64,000 nucleotides of DNA from Bacteroidetes bacterium GWC2_46_850. Its GTDB lineage: Bacteria; Bacteroidota; Bacteroidia; Bacteroidales; Dysgonomonadaceae. Every line of letters starts with the position of its first letter. Position 1 is the first letter of the stretch. The stretch covers positions 124,001 through 188,000 of the forward strand of contig MENQ01000021.1 of the NCBI GenBank assembly GCA_001768325.1, read 5' to 3'. Shown here piece by piece: positions 46,150-54,744 of this stretch. Under the pieces are notes generated by a model. It did no database searches, was not told the DNA's origin, and saw only the letters and a program-made list of their open reading frames with translations. A program made the position numbers and the translations under genes.

Positions 46150-48120
46150 ATGCACAGACTATATCTGTTGATTTTGTGGCTATTTTTTATCCTGACTGCT
46201 TTTGGACAAGGAGAAGGCAATTTGCAAACCGATAACGGGAAGACTACCAATCGGGGCGTAGCATATTTGCTCGACAAATTAGATGTCGAAACAGCACCGC
46301 TCAGTGAGGTTCAAAAAATTACCGACAGAGAAAATCAGGGAAAAGCCTTGTTGAACTACTTCCGGTCGCGGTATAATGTGCATCACCGGATTAACAGAGA
46401 CGACAGGGTTCGTAGTTTGGGAAATATCGCATCACAATCGGACTTCGAGTTGGCTGACGACGCATTGAAACATATCTTCGTGGGACAACCGGCCTATCCT
46501 CGTTTTTTTTGTGGTGAAGATATTGATTGGGGATCACGCCCCGTTCCCGATAATGAATGGGTTTGGCAGTTAAACAGGATGAATTTCTGGAATGCTATGG
46601 GAAGGACCTACTGGCATACGTCCGACGAAAAATATGCCCGGGCCTGGGGGGAACAGCTGATTGACTGGGTAAGCAAAAACCCCAACGATGAGGATCACCG
46701 GTATGCCTGGCGCTCCATTGAAGCCGGTATACGGGGTAACAGCTGGTGTGAACTGTATCAGCGTTTTATTGATTCTCCTTCATTTACCCCGGAAGTGTTG
46801 ACTGCTTTCCTGACCAGCCTGCACGATCATGCCTCATTCCTGATGACCAAATACACCACCAACAGCAACTGGGCTCTGATGGAAGCAGAGGGACTGGCAG
46901 CCATTGCCATACTCTTTCCTGAATTCAAAGAAGCTCCGTTATGGAGGGAAGAGGCTTTCAGAAGATTTAACATAGAAATAGACAAACAGGTATATTCAGA
47001 CGGGCAACAGAGAGAGCTCGCAATGGGATATCACGTGGGATGCATCAGCTGGTTCCTTAGAAGTTATGAACTGGCCAGAATGAACGAAATGAAGGATGCT
47101 TTTCCGCGAACCTACGTGGAAAAAATAGAAAAAATGTGTGAGGTACCCATGAAGCTGTGCCATCCGGATGGCACCGTGGTACAGTTTGGCGATGCCTGGA
47201 CCGGAAAGCCGGGACAATACAAAAATCAATTTATGGCCTGGTCAAAACTTTTTGACAGAGACGATTTTTTATATATGGCAACCGACGGAACCAAAGGAAA
47301 AGCACCCTATAAAACAGCTTTTGCACTGCCTGAAAGCGGGTTGTACTCGATGAGGAGTGGCTGGGATCCGGACGCCATCTTTCTGGCCTTGAAGTGTGGA
47401 CCCAATGGAGGGGGGCACGCTCAACCCGATAACGGAACCTTTGGCTTGTACGCAGGCGGCAGAATTTTAATGCCCGATGCCGGCAGTTACATTTATAGCG
47501 GCGATCCGGAAGGAAGAGCCTGGTTCAGGCAAACGAAGGTACATCAGACCATTACACTCGATGACCTGAATTCAGCATATGCTCCCAAACTACTTTATTG
47601 GAATACAAATAAAGGCCTGGATGTACTGGTAGTAGAGAACAACAGCTACGACGATCTGACGCATCGGCGTTCCCTGTTGTTTATCGACAAACGTTATTTT
47701 GTGATTGTTGACGAAGTTTACGGTGCAGCAACCGGAGAGGTAGGACTACATTTCCAGCTTGCTCCCGGAGAACCGGCTGTAGACAAGAAAAACTTCTCCG
47801 TTCAGACCAATTTTCCGGAGGGATGGAATGTTTACCTGCAAACTGCCCACAACCAAAACAAAATGCAACTACTGGAAGAAGAAGGATGGGTCTCCCATCA
47901 GTACACCATAAAGGAACCCCGACCTGCCTTTTGTTTCAATATAAATAAAACTGGTGACAATCCTGTTATTCGCTATGTCACTCTATTGGTGCCTTATAAA
48001 GACAGAAAACCTGATATAAAAGTAAGAATTCTCAATGAGTCAGAAAAAGAACCCATTTCAAAGATGAACCTGGAAATAACCGAAAACAGTAGCAAAAAAA
48101 TGATACAGTATAATCTTTAA
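46150..48120 (+). CDS. heparinase III-like polysaccharide lyase (PL12 type)
   Basis: I start at ATG46150 (656 residues; signal peptide ending TAFGQG); a GTG at 46144 would overlap the previous stop. The order is an N-terminal (alpha/alpha) toroid (NEWVWQLNRMNFWNAMGRTYWHTSDEKYARAWGEQ and neighbours) and a C-terminal beta-sandwich. Candidate catalytic residues are Asn240 (NSNWALMEAE), Tyr294 (GYHVG) and His423 (GGGHAQPDNGTF). Positions and context match Asn240, Tyr294 and His424 that I recall for Pedobacter heparinus heparinase III, and the HAQPDNGTF / PDAG / WFRQT / HQTITLDD blocks are shared. It should cut a glucuronate-containing chain by beta-elimination. Heparan sulfate is the known substrate of the family, but no sulfatase accompanies it here. 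Confidence 0.88.
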   Translation: MHRLYLLILWLFFILTAFGQGEGNLQTDNGKTTNRGVAYLLDKLDVETAPLSEVQKITDRENQGKALLNYFRSRYNVHHRINRDDRVRSLGNIASQSDFELADDALKHIFVGQPAYPRFFCGEDIDWGSRPVPDNEWVWQLNRMNFWNAMGRTYWHTSDEKYARAWGEQLIDWVSKNPNDEDHRYAWRSIEAGIRGNSWCELYQRFIDSPSFTPEVLTAFLTSLHDHASFLMTKYTTNSNWALMEAEGLAAIAILFPEFKEAPLWREEAFRRFNIEIDKQVYSDGQQRELAMGYHVGCISWFLRSYELARMNEMKDAFPRTYVEKIEKMCEVPMKLCHPDGTVVQFGDAWTGKPGQYKNQFMAWSKLFDRDDFLYMATDGTKGKAPYKTAFALPESGLYSMRSGWDPDAIFLALKCGPNGGGHAQPDNGTFGLYAGGRILMPDAGSYIYSGDPEGRAWFRQTKVHQTITLDDLNSAYAPKLLYWNTNKGLDVLVVENNSYDDLTHRRSLLFIDKRYFVIVDEVYGAATGEVGLHFQLAPGEPAVDKKNFSVQTNFPEGWNVYLQTAHNQNKMQLLEEEGWVSHQYTIKEPRPAFCFNINKTGDNPVIRYVTLLVPYKDRKPDIKVRILNESEKEPISKMNLEITENSSKKMIQYNL

Positions 48121-48131
48121 AACACCATTGT

Positions 48132-50030
48132 ATGAAATCATCAAAATTTTCAAAGATCTTCTTAACAATCTTTTCTATTTTGTTTGTCTGTCATGGTAGT
48201 GTACAGAAGCTATCTGCGCAGCAAGCTGAAGAGGATCAAATACCCAAACTCGAAAATCCATTTACACAACAATATCTAAAAAAGAATATCCGAAAATCAC
48301 ACCCGAGATTGGTTTTAAATTCAGCCATTGAAAAAGATTTGAAGAAAAAAATTAAATCCGATCCGGTTGTCAGGAATATGTATGCAGCAATTAAGCTAAA
48401 TGCGGAATCTATTTATGATAAACCACTGCTGGAAAGAATTCAGATTGGCAGAAGGCTGCTCAGTGTATCCCGGGAGATGCTCTTCCGGGTAAATATGCTG
48501 GGGATGGTCTACCGCATGGAAAAAGATCCGGCCGTGCTGAAAAGGCTGAATGATGAGTTGGTGGCTGTATGTAATTTCAGAGATTGGAATCCCTCTCATT
48601 ATCTCGACGTGGCGGAGATGTCTATGGCTGTGGCATTGGCACTCGATTGGACAATGGGCGATTTACCTAAAACGACCGAGGAACTGGCGATACAATCTTT
48701 GATTGAAAAAGGAATTAAACCCAGCTGGCCCGAAAACGGGAAAAATCCAGGCTGGGCTTACGGCAACAACAACTGGAACCAGGTTTGTAACGGAGGTATG
48801 ATAGCGGCATCCATCGCTATTGCTGAGAGAGATCCTGAACTGGCAGCCAAAACCATATCAAGGGCATTGGACGGAATTCCTCATTCCCTGGTTGAATACA
48901 TGCCCGACGGTGTTTATCCGGAAGGATCTACCTACTGGGGATATGGTACCGGTTTTTCGGTCATTACCATTGCCATGTTGGAAAGTGCTTTTGGCAAAGA
49001 TTTCGGACACAGTGATTATCCCGGATTCAAGGAAAGTGCCTTGTTCCGGGTGCTGTCCAACGCTCCTTCTGGCTGGTATTATAATTTTGCCGACTGTGGC
49101 GATAAAAGAGGAGTGAATGGTGATGCAACACTCGCCTGGTTTGCCAGTAAGACAGGGAACAAGGCTTTTTTCGAGAAAGAAAGATTTCTGATGCCTGTTG
49201 ACCAGATGAGCAGACTGGGCCGTCTAGACGGATCAGCCCTGGTATGGATTTCACAATATAAAGAAAAAGAAGACATACAGGTTCCTTCTTCCTGGAAAGG
49301 AGAAGGAGCAAATCCGGTCGTAATTTTCACTGGCGAAAGCAATGATTCGCATCAGTATTATTTTGGCGGAAAAGGTGGCCGGGGCACTGTAAACCACGGC
49401 AATATGGATGGAGGATCATTTATTTTCGAGCTGAACGGCGTCCGCTGGGTTGTTGATCCGGGAAATCAGGATTACAACGACCTGGAACAGACTGGATTTG
49501 ATCTATGGGGCAAATGTCAGGAATGTGAACGATGGACTTTGCTCACCAAAAACAACTTTGGTCACAGCACACTCACCGTGAATAATGAACTTCACGTAGT
49601 AGACGGATTGGCCACCATAAAAGACTTCAAAAACGGAAATAATCCCGAAGCGACCTTCGAGCTGACACCGGCGTTTCAGGGACTGCTCAAGAGTGCCCAA
49701 AGAAAATTCAGGAAAGACTCACCTGTTTCTCTTGTCGTGGAAGATATGATTGACGTGTCGGACTCCACAAAGCTGATCACCTGGCAGTTGATGACTACTG
49801 CCGATGTGGAACTGACGAAAGATGGAGCCATTCTCAGACAGGACAACAAAAGTCTGAAAATCGAAAATCTTTCACACCCCGGTTTATCCATGTCGGTGGT
49901 ATCGCTCGATCCGGCACCTTTAAAGCTTGACAGACAAATAGCAGGTTTAAAACGGATTGAATTGAGAATACCTGCCTGGACCATAGAAGATAATAAAACG
50001 AATATCCTGATAAGACTTGCAGAAAATTAA
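48132..50030 (+). CDS. heparinase II/III-fold polysaccharide lyase
   Basis: The protein has 632 residues, with a signal peptide ending LSAQQ. The N-terminal helical domain starts with HPRLVLN (about residue 57) and contains IGRRLLSVSREMLFR, DWNPSHYLDVAEMSMAVALALDW and NNNWNQVCNGGM (Asn212-216). The PEGSTYWGYGTGF segment supplies the likely catalytic Tyr. The C-terminal beta-sandwich has NHGNMDGGSFIFELNGVRW, with His422 as the likely partner. The layout is that of heparinase II and alginate/glucuronan lyase relatives; the exact PL family cannot be named by eye. It is a clear paralog of the protein at 58918-60813. It lies 11 bases after the PL12-like gene. Confidence 0.83.
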   Translation: MKSSKFSKIFLTIFSILFVCHGSVQKLSAQQAEEDQIPKLENPFTQQYLKKNIRKSHPRLVLNSAIEKDLKKKIKSDPVVRNMYAAIKLNAESIYDKPLLERIQIGRRLLSVSREMLFRVNMLGMVYRMEKDPAVLKRLNDELVAVCNFRDWNPSHYLDVAEMSMAVALALDWTMGDLPKTTEELAIQSLIEKGIKPSWPENGKNPGWAYGNNNWNQVCNGGMIAASIAIAERDPELAAKTISRALDGIPHSLVEYMPDGVYPEGSTYWGYGTGFSVITIAMLESAFGKDFGHSDYPGFKESALFRVLSNAPSGWYYNFADCGDKRGVNGDATLAWFASKTGNKAFFEKERFLMPVDQMSRLGRLDGSALVWISQYKEKEDIQVPSSWKGEGANPVVIFTGESNDSHQYYFGGKGGRGTVNHGNMDGGSFIFELNGVRWVVDPGNQDYNDLEQTGFDLWGKCQECERWTLLTKNNFGHSTLTVNNELHVVDGLATIKDFKNGNNPEATFELTPAFQGLLKSAQRKFRKDSPVSLVVEDMIDVSDSTKLITWQLMTTADVELTKDGAILRQDNKSLKIENLSHPGLSMSVVSLDPAPLKLDRQIAGLKRIELRIPAWTIEDNKTNILIRLAEN

Positions 50031-50063
50031 ACAAGAAAATATGAACAATCAAAAATAAAAAAA

Positions 50064-51263
50064 ATGAAAAAATTACTATCTCTGTGCATTTTAATTATTT
50101 CCATCCTGTTTACAACGCAATCTTGCACAAACGCCCAACAAAAAAACCAGGACAGCGCTCAATTCATGGAAGAGAATATTTCTTTTGCTGCAGAACAGTA
50201 TGGGTTGATGCTCAATAAAGTGGAAGACTCGGCAAGCATCGTCAATCCCAAATCATTTATTGAGGGGAAAATGAAATATATCCGTCCCCAGGAATGGACA
50301 TCGGGCTTCTTCCCGGGAAATCTCTGGTATATCTACGAATTGACGGGAGATGAGAAATGGAAAACAATGGCTACAAAATATACCGAAGCGCTGGATACCA
50401 TTCAATACTATACAGGCAACCATGATGTGGGATTTATGATCTACTGTAGCTACGGAAACGGACTTCGTTTGGCTGGAACTGAAGCTTACAAGGAAGTTAT
50501 TGTGAATGCTGCAAAATCACTCTCAACCCGCTATATCCCGGAAGCAGGCATTATTCAGTCGTGGAATGCCAACAAATCGAAAGACTGGGAATGTCCGGTG
50601 ATTATTGATAACATGATGAACCTGGAACTGCTGTTCGAAGCGACAAAGCTTTCAGGTGACTCCTCTTTTTATCACATCGCTGTTACACATGCCGACAATA
50701 CCATCAGAAACCATTACCGTCCCGATTACAGTACCTGGCACGTGATCGATTACAGCAAAAGTGACGGTAGCGTCAGACACAGAAATACCCATCAGGGGTA
50801 TTCCGATGATAGTGCCTGGGCCAGAGGACAATCTTGGGGCATTTATGGATTCATTCTTTGCTATAGGGAAACAAAAGACCAGAAATATCTGGATCAGGCA
50901 GAAAAGGCCCTGAATTTCATAGCCAGTCATCCAAATTATCCCGAAGACGGAGTTCCGTACTGGGATTTTGATGCACCCGATATCCCGAACACTTACCGCG
51001 ATGCTTCCGCCGGTGCTATCCTGGCCTCTGCCTTGTATGAGCTGTCGACCTATTCCGATAAAATGGATTATAAGGCATGGGCTGACACAATTGTCGCTTC
51101 GCTTGCAAGCCCGGTATACCGTGCTCCACTGGGCGAGAACGGCAATTTCCTGCTGATGCATTCCGTCGGCAGTCTGCCCCACAACTCTGAGGTTGATGTA
51201 CCCCTGAACTACGCAGACTATTATTTCCTGGAAGCATTGAAACGCAAGAGAGATCTGGAATAA
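50064..51263 (+). CDS. GH88 unsaturated glucuronyl hydrolase, lipoprotein
   Basis: The protein has 399 residues, with a lipoprotein signal (TTQSC). The GH88 motifs are unmistakable: WTSGFFPGNLWYIYELTGD, HDVGFMIYCSYGNGLR with Asp121, VIIDNMMNLELLFEA with Asp182, HQGYSDDSAWARGQSWGIYGF, and VPYWDFDAP...DASAGAI. Asp121 and Asp182 are 61 residues apart, the same spacing as the catalytic Asp88 and Asp149 I recall for Bacillus UGL. The enzyme hydrates the unsaturated glucuronic acid that lyases leave at the non-reducing end. It is the downstream partner of the lyases in this block and points to glucuronate, rather than galacturonate, in the substrate. Confidence 0.93.
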   Translation: MKKLLSLCILIISILFTTQSCTNAQQKNQDSAQFMEENISFAAEQYGLMLNKVEDSASIVNPKSFIEGKMKYIRPQEWTSGFFPGNLWYIYELTGDEKWKTMATKYTEALDTIQYYTGNHDVGFMIYCSYGNGLRLAGTEAYKEVIVNAAKSLSTRYIPEAGIIQSWNANKSKDWECPVIIDNMMNLELLFEATKLSGDSSFYHIAVTHADNTIRNHYRPDYSTWHVIDYSKSDGSVRHRNTHQGYSDDSAWARGQSWGIYGFILCYRETKDQKYLDQAEKALNFIASHPNYPEDGVPYWDFDAPDIPNTYRDASAGAILASALYELSTYSDKMDYKAWADTIVASLASPVYRAPLGENGNFLLMHSVGSLPHNSEVDVPLNYADYYFLEALKRKRDLE

Positions 51264-51280
51264 ACGGAGAGAAACCTGCA

Positions 51281-52678
51281 ATGAAAACCCGGTTACCACT
51301 TGTTTTACTCTTATTGTGGAGTGTTGCAACTGTCGCCCACAGCCAGTCCAATTTGAATAACACAAAATTTGACGGATACAAAGGCATCTGGTTTGAACTC
51401 AATCAAAAATATGAACTGGGCGATAAATACTCGGGAGCTCTATCTACCTACACTGCCAAACACATGCCTTTGGCAGTGTATTCCGCCGAAGCCAACAAGA
51501 CCTTTTTCGTATATGGTGGCACCACTGGCGAAACAGCGCGTTATCTGTTATGCATGATCGGATATTTTGACCATAAAACCGGCATGGTAGCGAAGCCCAC
51601 TGTGGTATATGACAAGAAAGGAGTGAACGATCCACATGATAATCCTTCCTTGATGATAGACGATGAGGGGTATATCTGGGTATTCATCAGCGGGCGCGGA
51701 CAGAAGCGCCCCGGATTTAAATACAGGAGTAAACTTCCGTACAATATCGATGGCTTCGACGAAATACGTACAGAAGAGATGACCTATCCACAGCCCTGGA
51801 ACACAGGTCTGGGTTATTTCCACTTTTTCACAAAATATAAGGGAAACCGATTACTTTACTTCGAGACCAGTACCGATGGCATTCACTGGTCGGAAGATCA
51901 GCCACTTGCTGCCATACCACAAAAAGAAGGAGAACAGGCCGGTCATTACCAGGTTAGCGGACTTTATCATAACCGGAAACTGGGTACTTTCTTCAATCGT
52001 CATCCCAACGGAGATGTAGATAAAAGAACAGATCTCTACTATATAGAAACCTCCGATCTGGGTAAGACGTGGAACGACGTGCAAAAAAGAAACCTCTCGA
52101 TCCCGCTGTTGCAAAAAGAGAACACAGCATTGGTAATCGATTATCAGTCAAAGCACAAGAATGTGTATGTAAAAGATATGGATTTTGATAAAAAAGGAAA
52201 TCCAATCTGTCTCTATATCAGAAGTAACGGACATGAACCTGGACCCGCAAGTGCTCCCTATGAATGGTGCATCACACACTGGAATGGGAAGGAATGGCGT
52301 ACGAATGTAATCACTGAGTCTGATCACAACTACGACATGGGTAGTTTATATGTTGGGAACAATGAATGGAGGATTGCAGCACCCACCGCCACTGGCCCGC
52401 AAAAGTGGGGCGTTGGTGGAGAAGTGGAGATATGGTCTTCCACTGATAAAGGTATTCACTGGACAAAGAGGAGAACAGTCACTTCAAACAGTCGCTTCAA
52501 TCACGCATATATACGCCGACCTTTACATTTCAAAGCTCCTTTCTGTTTCTTCTGGTCTGATGGCGATGCCCATCATTTCAGTAAGTCACAACTTTACTTT
52601 GGTGATTTCAAAGGAAATGTATGGCAACTCCCGTATGAGATGAGAAACGATTTTGAAAAACCAAAACAGATAAATTAG
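51281..52678 (+). CDS. BNR-repeat seven-bladed propeller protein, possible polysaccharide lyase
   Basis: The protein has 465 residues, with a signal peptide at about 1-21. It fits the BNR_4-type beta-propeller family: FDGYKGIWFELNQ, HMPLAVYSAEANKTFFVYGGT, DPHDNPSLMIDDEGYIWVFISGRG (His119), and HYQVSGLYHNRKLGTFFNRHP. This fold occurs in lyase families PL24, PL25, PL27 and PL42, including ulvan lyases and rhamnose-glucuronate lyases. His119 and the Tyr/His-rich segment near residue 225 are in places compatible with a catalytic site. Its position inside a block of lyases and unsaturated-uronyl hydrolases supports a lyase role. The activity is inferred; a sialidase-like or binding role cannot be excluded. 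Confidence 0.72.
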   Translation: MKTRLPLVLLLLWSVATVAHSQSNLNNTKFDGYKGIWFELNQKYELGDKYSGALSTYTAKHMPLAVYSAEANKTFFVYGGTTGETARYLLCMIGYFDHKTGMVAKPTVVYDKKGVNDPHDNPSLMIDDEGYIWVFISGRGQKRPGFKYRSKLPYNIDGFDEIRTEEMTYPQPWNTGLGYFHFFTKYKGNRLLYFETSTDGIHWSEDQPLAAIPQKEGEQAGHYQVSGLYHNRKLGTFFNRHPNGDVDKRTDLYYIETSDLGKTWNDVQKRNLSIPLLQKENTALVIDYQSKHKNVYVKDMDFDKKGNPICLYIRSNGHEPGPASAPYEWCITHWNGKEWRTNVITESDHNYDMGSLYVGNNEWRIAAPTATGPQKWGVGGEVEIWSSTDKGIHWTKRRTVTSNSRFNHAYIRRPLHFKAPFCFFWSDGDAHHFSKSQLYFGDFKGNVWQLPYEMRNDFEKPKQIN

Positions 52679-52680
52679 TC

Positions 52681-54696
52681 ATGCGAAAAAGTTTATTATC
52701 ATTCATTTTCTTACTCATACTGATCGTTTCAGGTAAAGTATATGCTCAGGGTTGGCACGATATGAAAACAGTGGAAGATGTTTGCATTGCATATCCCGAA
52801 GAGATGAAAAAAATGCTGGGAGAGTTTGATCTCAACCGCCCCGGAATGGAACAGGTAAAAGAGGCCTTCGCATCGAAAAATATTTCAGCAGCTTGTACCC
52901 TCCTGCTGGAATATTATCAAAACAGCATTCATGCCCAGCATTTAAGGGAAAAAAATATGCCCGCTCACTCCGAAAAGACAGAGGCCGAAGCCGATTCCAT
53001 CCTCAATAATATATTTGTTATTCAGAATGTGAGAGGTGTCGTCCCCTGGGGAGAAGACGGCCATCGCGACTGGCACTACAGAGGCCCGAATAACGACCGG
53101 GAATGGGCGTGGCTTTCCAATCGGCACAGCCAGTTAAATCACGTCTTTGATGTCTATCTCGAGACCGGGAATCCCAAATATGCCATCTATGTGGACGAGT
53201 TCCTGCGTGATTTTATCATCAAAAGTATGCCTTACCCCGGCGTAAAGGGAAGTGACGCAGTATGGAGAGGTCTTGAAGTGAGTTTTCGCTCAAAGGTCTG
53301 GTCCCGGATTTTCTATGGTTTGCTGCAATCTGAATATCTGCAACCTTCAACCCGTCTGCTGATGCTAAGCAGCTTACCCGATCATGCACACTACAATCGT
53401 CATTTTCACAGCGGCAACAACTGGCTTACCATGGAAATATCGGCATTGGCAACCGTCGCTACAAATTTTCCGGAGTACAATGATGCGGAGGAGTGGTTAA
53501 ATTATTCCATAGACACCATGGCGGAAAGTATGAAAAATCAGGTCTATCCCGATGGCGCACAAACAGAACTGACCTCGCATTATCACAACGTCTCTCTGAG
53601 CAATTTTGACCTGTTCAAGGAGATATGTGACCGGGCAGGCAAACCACTGCCTCCCTTTTTTAACAGGACCCTTGAAGCGATGTATGCCTATATCGCTCAT
53701 GCCGTACGACCCGATGGCAACCGGATCCTGAATAATGACGGCGACCTGGGCAGCGATCGGTCCCTGATCCTGAAAGGAGCGCACACCTATGATAAACCCG
53801 ACTGGGAATATATTGTGACAAATGGGAAATCAGGTATAAATCCCACTGAAGACCCCTCATACCTCTTTCCGTGGGCTGGCCAGTTGATTTCACGGAGTGG
53901 ATTTGATGCAGATGCACATTGGTCGTTTTTCGACATCGGTCCCTGGGGTAGTGGCCATCAGCACAACGACAAGCTTAATATCTCCGTTTCCGCCTATGGA
54001 CGCGATCTGCTTGTGGATGCAGGCCGGTTTGCTTATACGGGAGAAGTAGCTGATAAATTCAGGTCCTACGCAAGGGGAAGCCAGGGGCACAACGTGCTTC
54101 TTTTCGACCATAAAGGACAGGGAGCAGGTCCGCTGCTTGCTGAACAACCTCTTTCCGAAGAACAGTGGGAAATGACAGATGCGTATGACTATGCCAAAGG
54201 ATCGTTTGACATTTTTCCGGGACTCGAAGGCAAACTGAAACATACCCGCCACCTTTACTATTCACGTGGCGACTTTTGGATTGTGGTCGATGAAATTGAA
54301 ACCGACAGGCCACGAAAGATAGATGCACTATGGCACTGGCACCCAACCTGCAAGGTGGCTGTCAACGGAAATAAAGTGTATACCGAAAATGACAGGGGTA
54401 ACCTGCAGATTGTCCCTGTCGGTAACCGGAAATGGGAGATTAATCTTATCGAAGGGCAGGAGGAACCTGAAATTCAGGGATGGTACAGCAAAGAATACAA
54501 TGAGTTTGAACCCAATGTGACTTCCCTGTATACAACACAAATCAAATCGGACAGTAAGCTTGTATGGCTTTTATTTCCTTCCGAAAAGGTTGAAACGGAT
54601 GTCCGGGCTGAAATCGTTTCTGAATCCCCAAAAGGAATAATAGTAAGTGTGACGGATCAAAAGGGAAATAAGTGGAATGTGACTGTTCCGCTGTAA
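52681..54696 (+). CDS. heparinase II/III-fold polysaccharide lyase
   Basis: The protein has 671 residues, with a signal peptide ending KVYAQ. The helical domain includes NNDREWAWLSNRHSQLNHVF, VWRGLEVSFRSKVW and SGNNWLTMEISAL (Asn246-247), followed by TSHYHNVSLSNF with the likely catalytic Tyr. The beta-sandwich has SGHQHNDKLNISV (His426, His428) and the typical VDAGRFAYTGE segment. It is closest in style to the PL12-like protein of this block but clearly distinct. It starts two bases after the BNR gene, so translation is probably coupled. Confidence 0.83.
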   Translation: MRKSLLSFIFLLILIVSGKVYAQGWHDMKTVEDVCIAYPEEMKKMLGEFDLNRPGMEQVKEAFASKNISAACTLLLEYYQNSIHAQHLREKNMPAHSEKTEAEADSILNNIFVIQNVRGVVPWGEDGHRDWHYRGPNNDREWAWLSNRHSQLNHVFDVYLETGNPKYAIYVDEFLRDFIIKSMPYPGVKGSDAVWRGLEVSFRSKVWSRIFYGLLQSEYLQPSTRLLMLSSLPDHAHYNRHFHSGNNWLTMEISALATVATNFPEYNDAEEWLNYSIDTMAESMKNQVYPDGAQTELTSHYHNVSLSNFDLFKEICDRAGKPLPPFFNRTLEAMYAYIAHAVRPDGNRILNNDGDLGSDRSLILKGAHTYDKPDWEYIVTNGKSGINPTEDPSYLFPWAGQLISRSGFDADAHWSFFDIGPWGSGHQHNDKLNISVSAYGRDLLVDAGRFAYTGEVADKFRSYARGSQGHNVLLFDHKGQGAGPLLAEQPLSEEQWEMTDAYDYAKGSFDIFPGLEGKLKHTRHLYYSRGDFWIVVDEIETDRPRKIDALWHWHPTCKVAVNGNKVYTENDRGNLQIVPVGNRKWEINLIEGQEEPEIQGWYSKEYNEFEPNVTSLYTTQIKSDSKLVWLLFPSEKVETDVRAEIVSESPKGIIVSVTDQKGNKWNVTVPL

Positions 54697-54744
54697 GAGT
54701 GCTTCTCTTTTATTAACAAACCCTGTATAGAAAAAACTTTAAAT

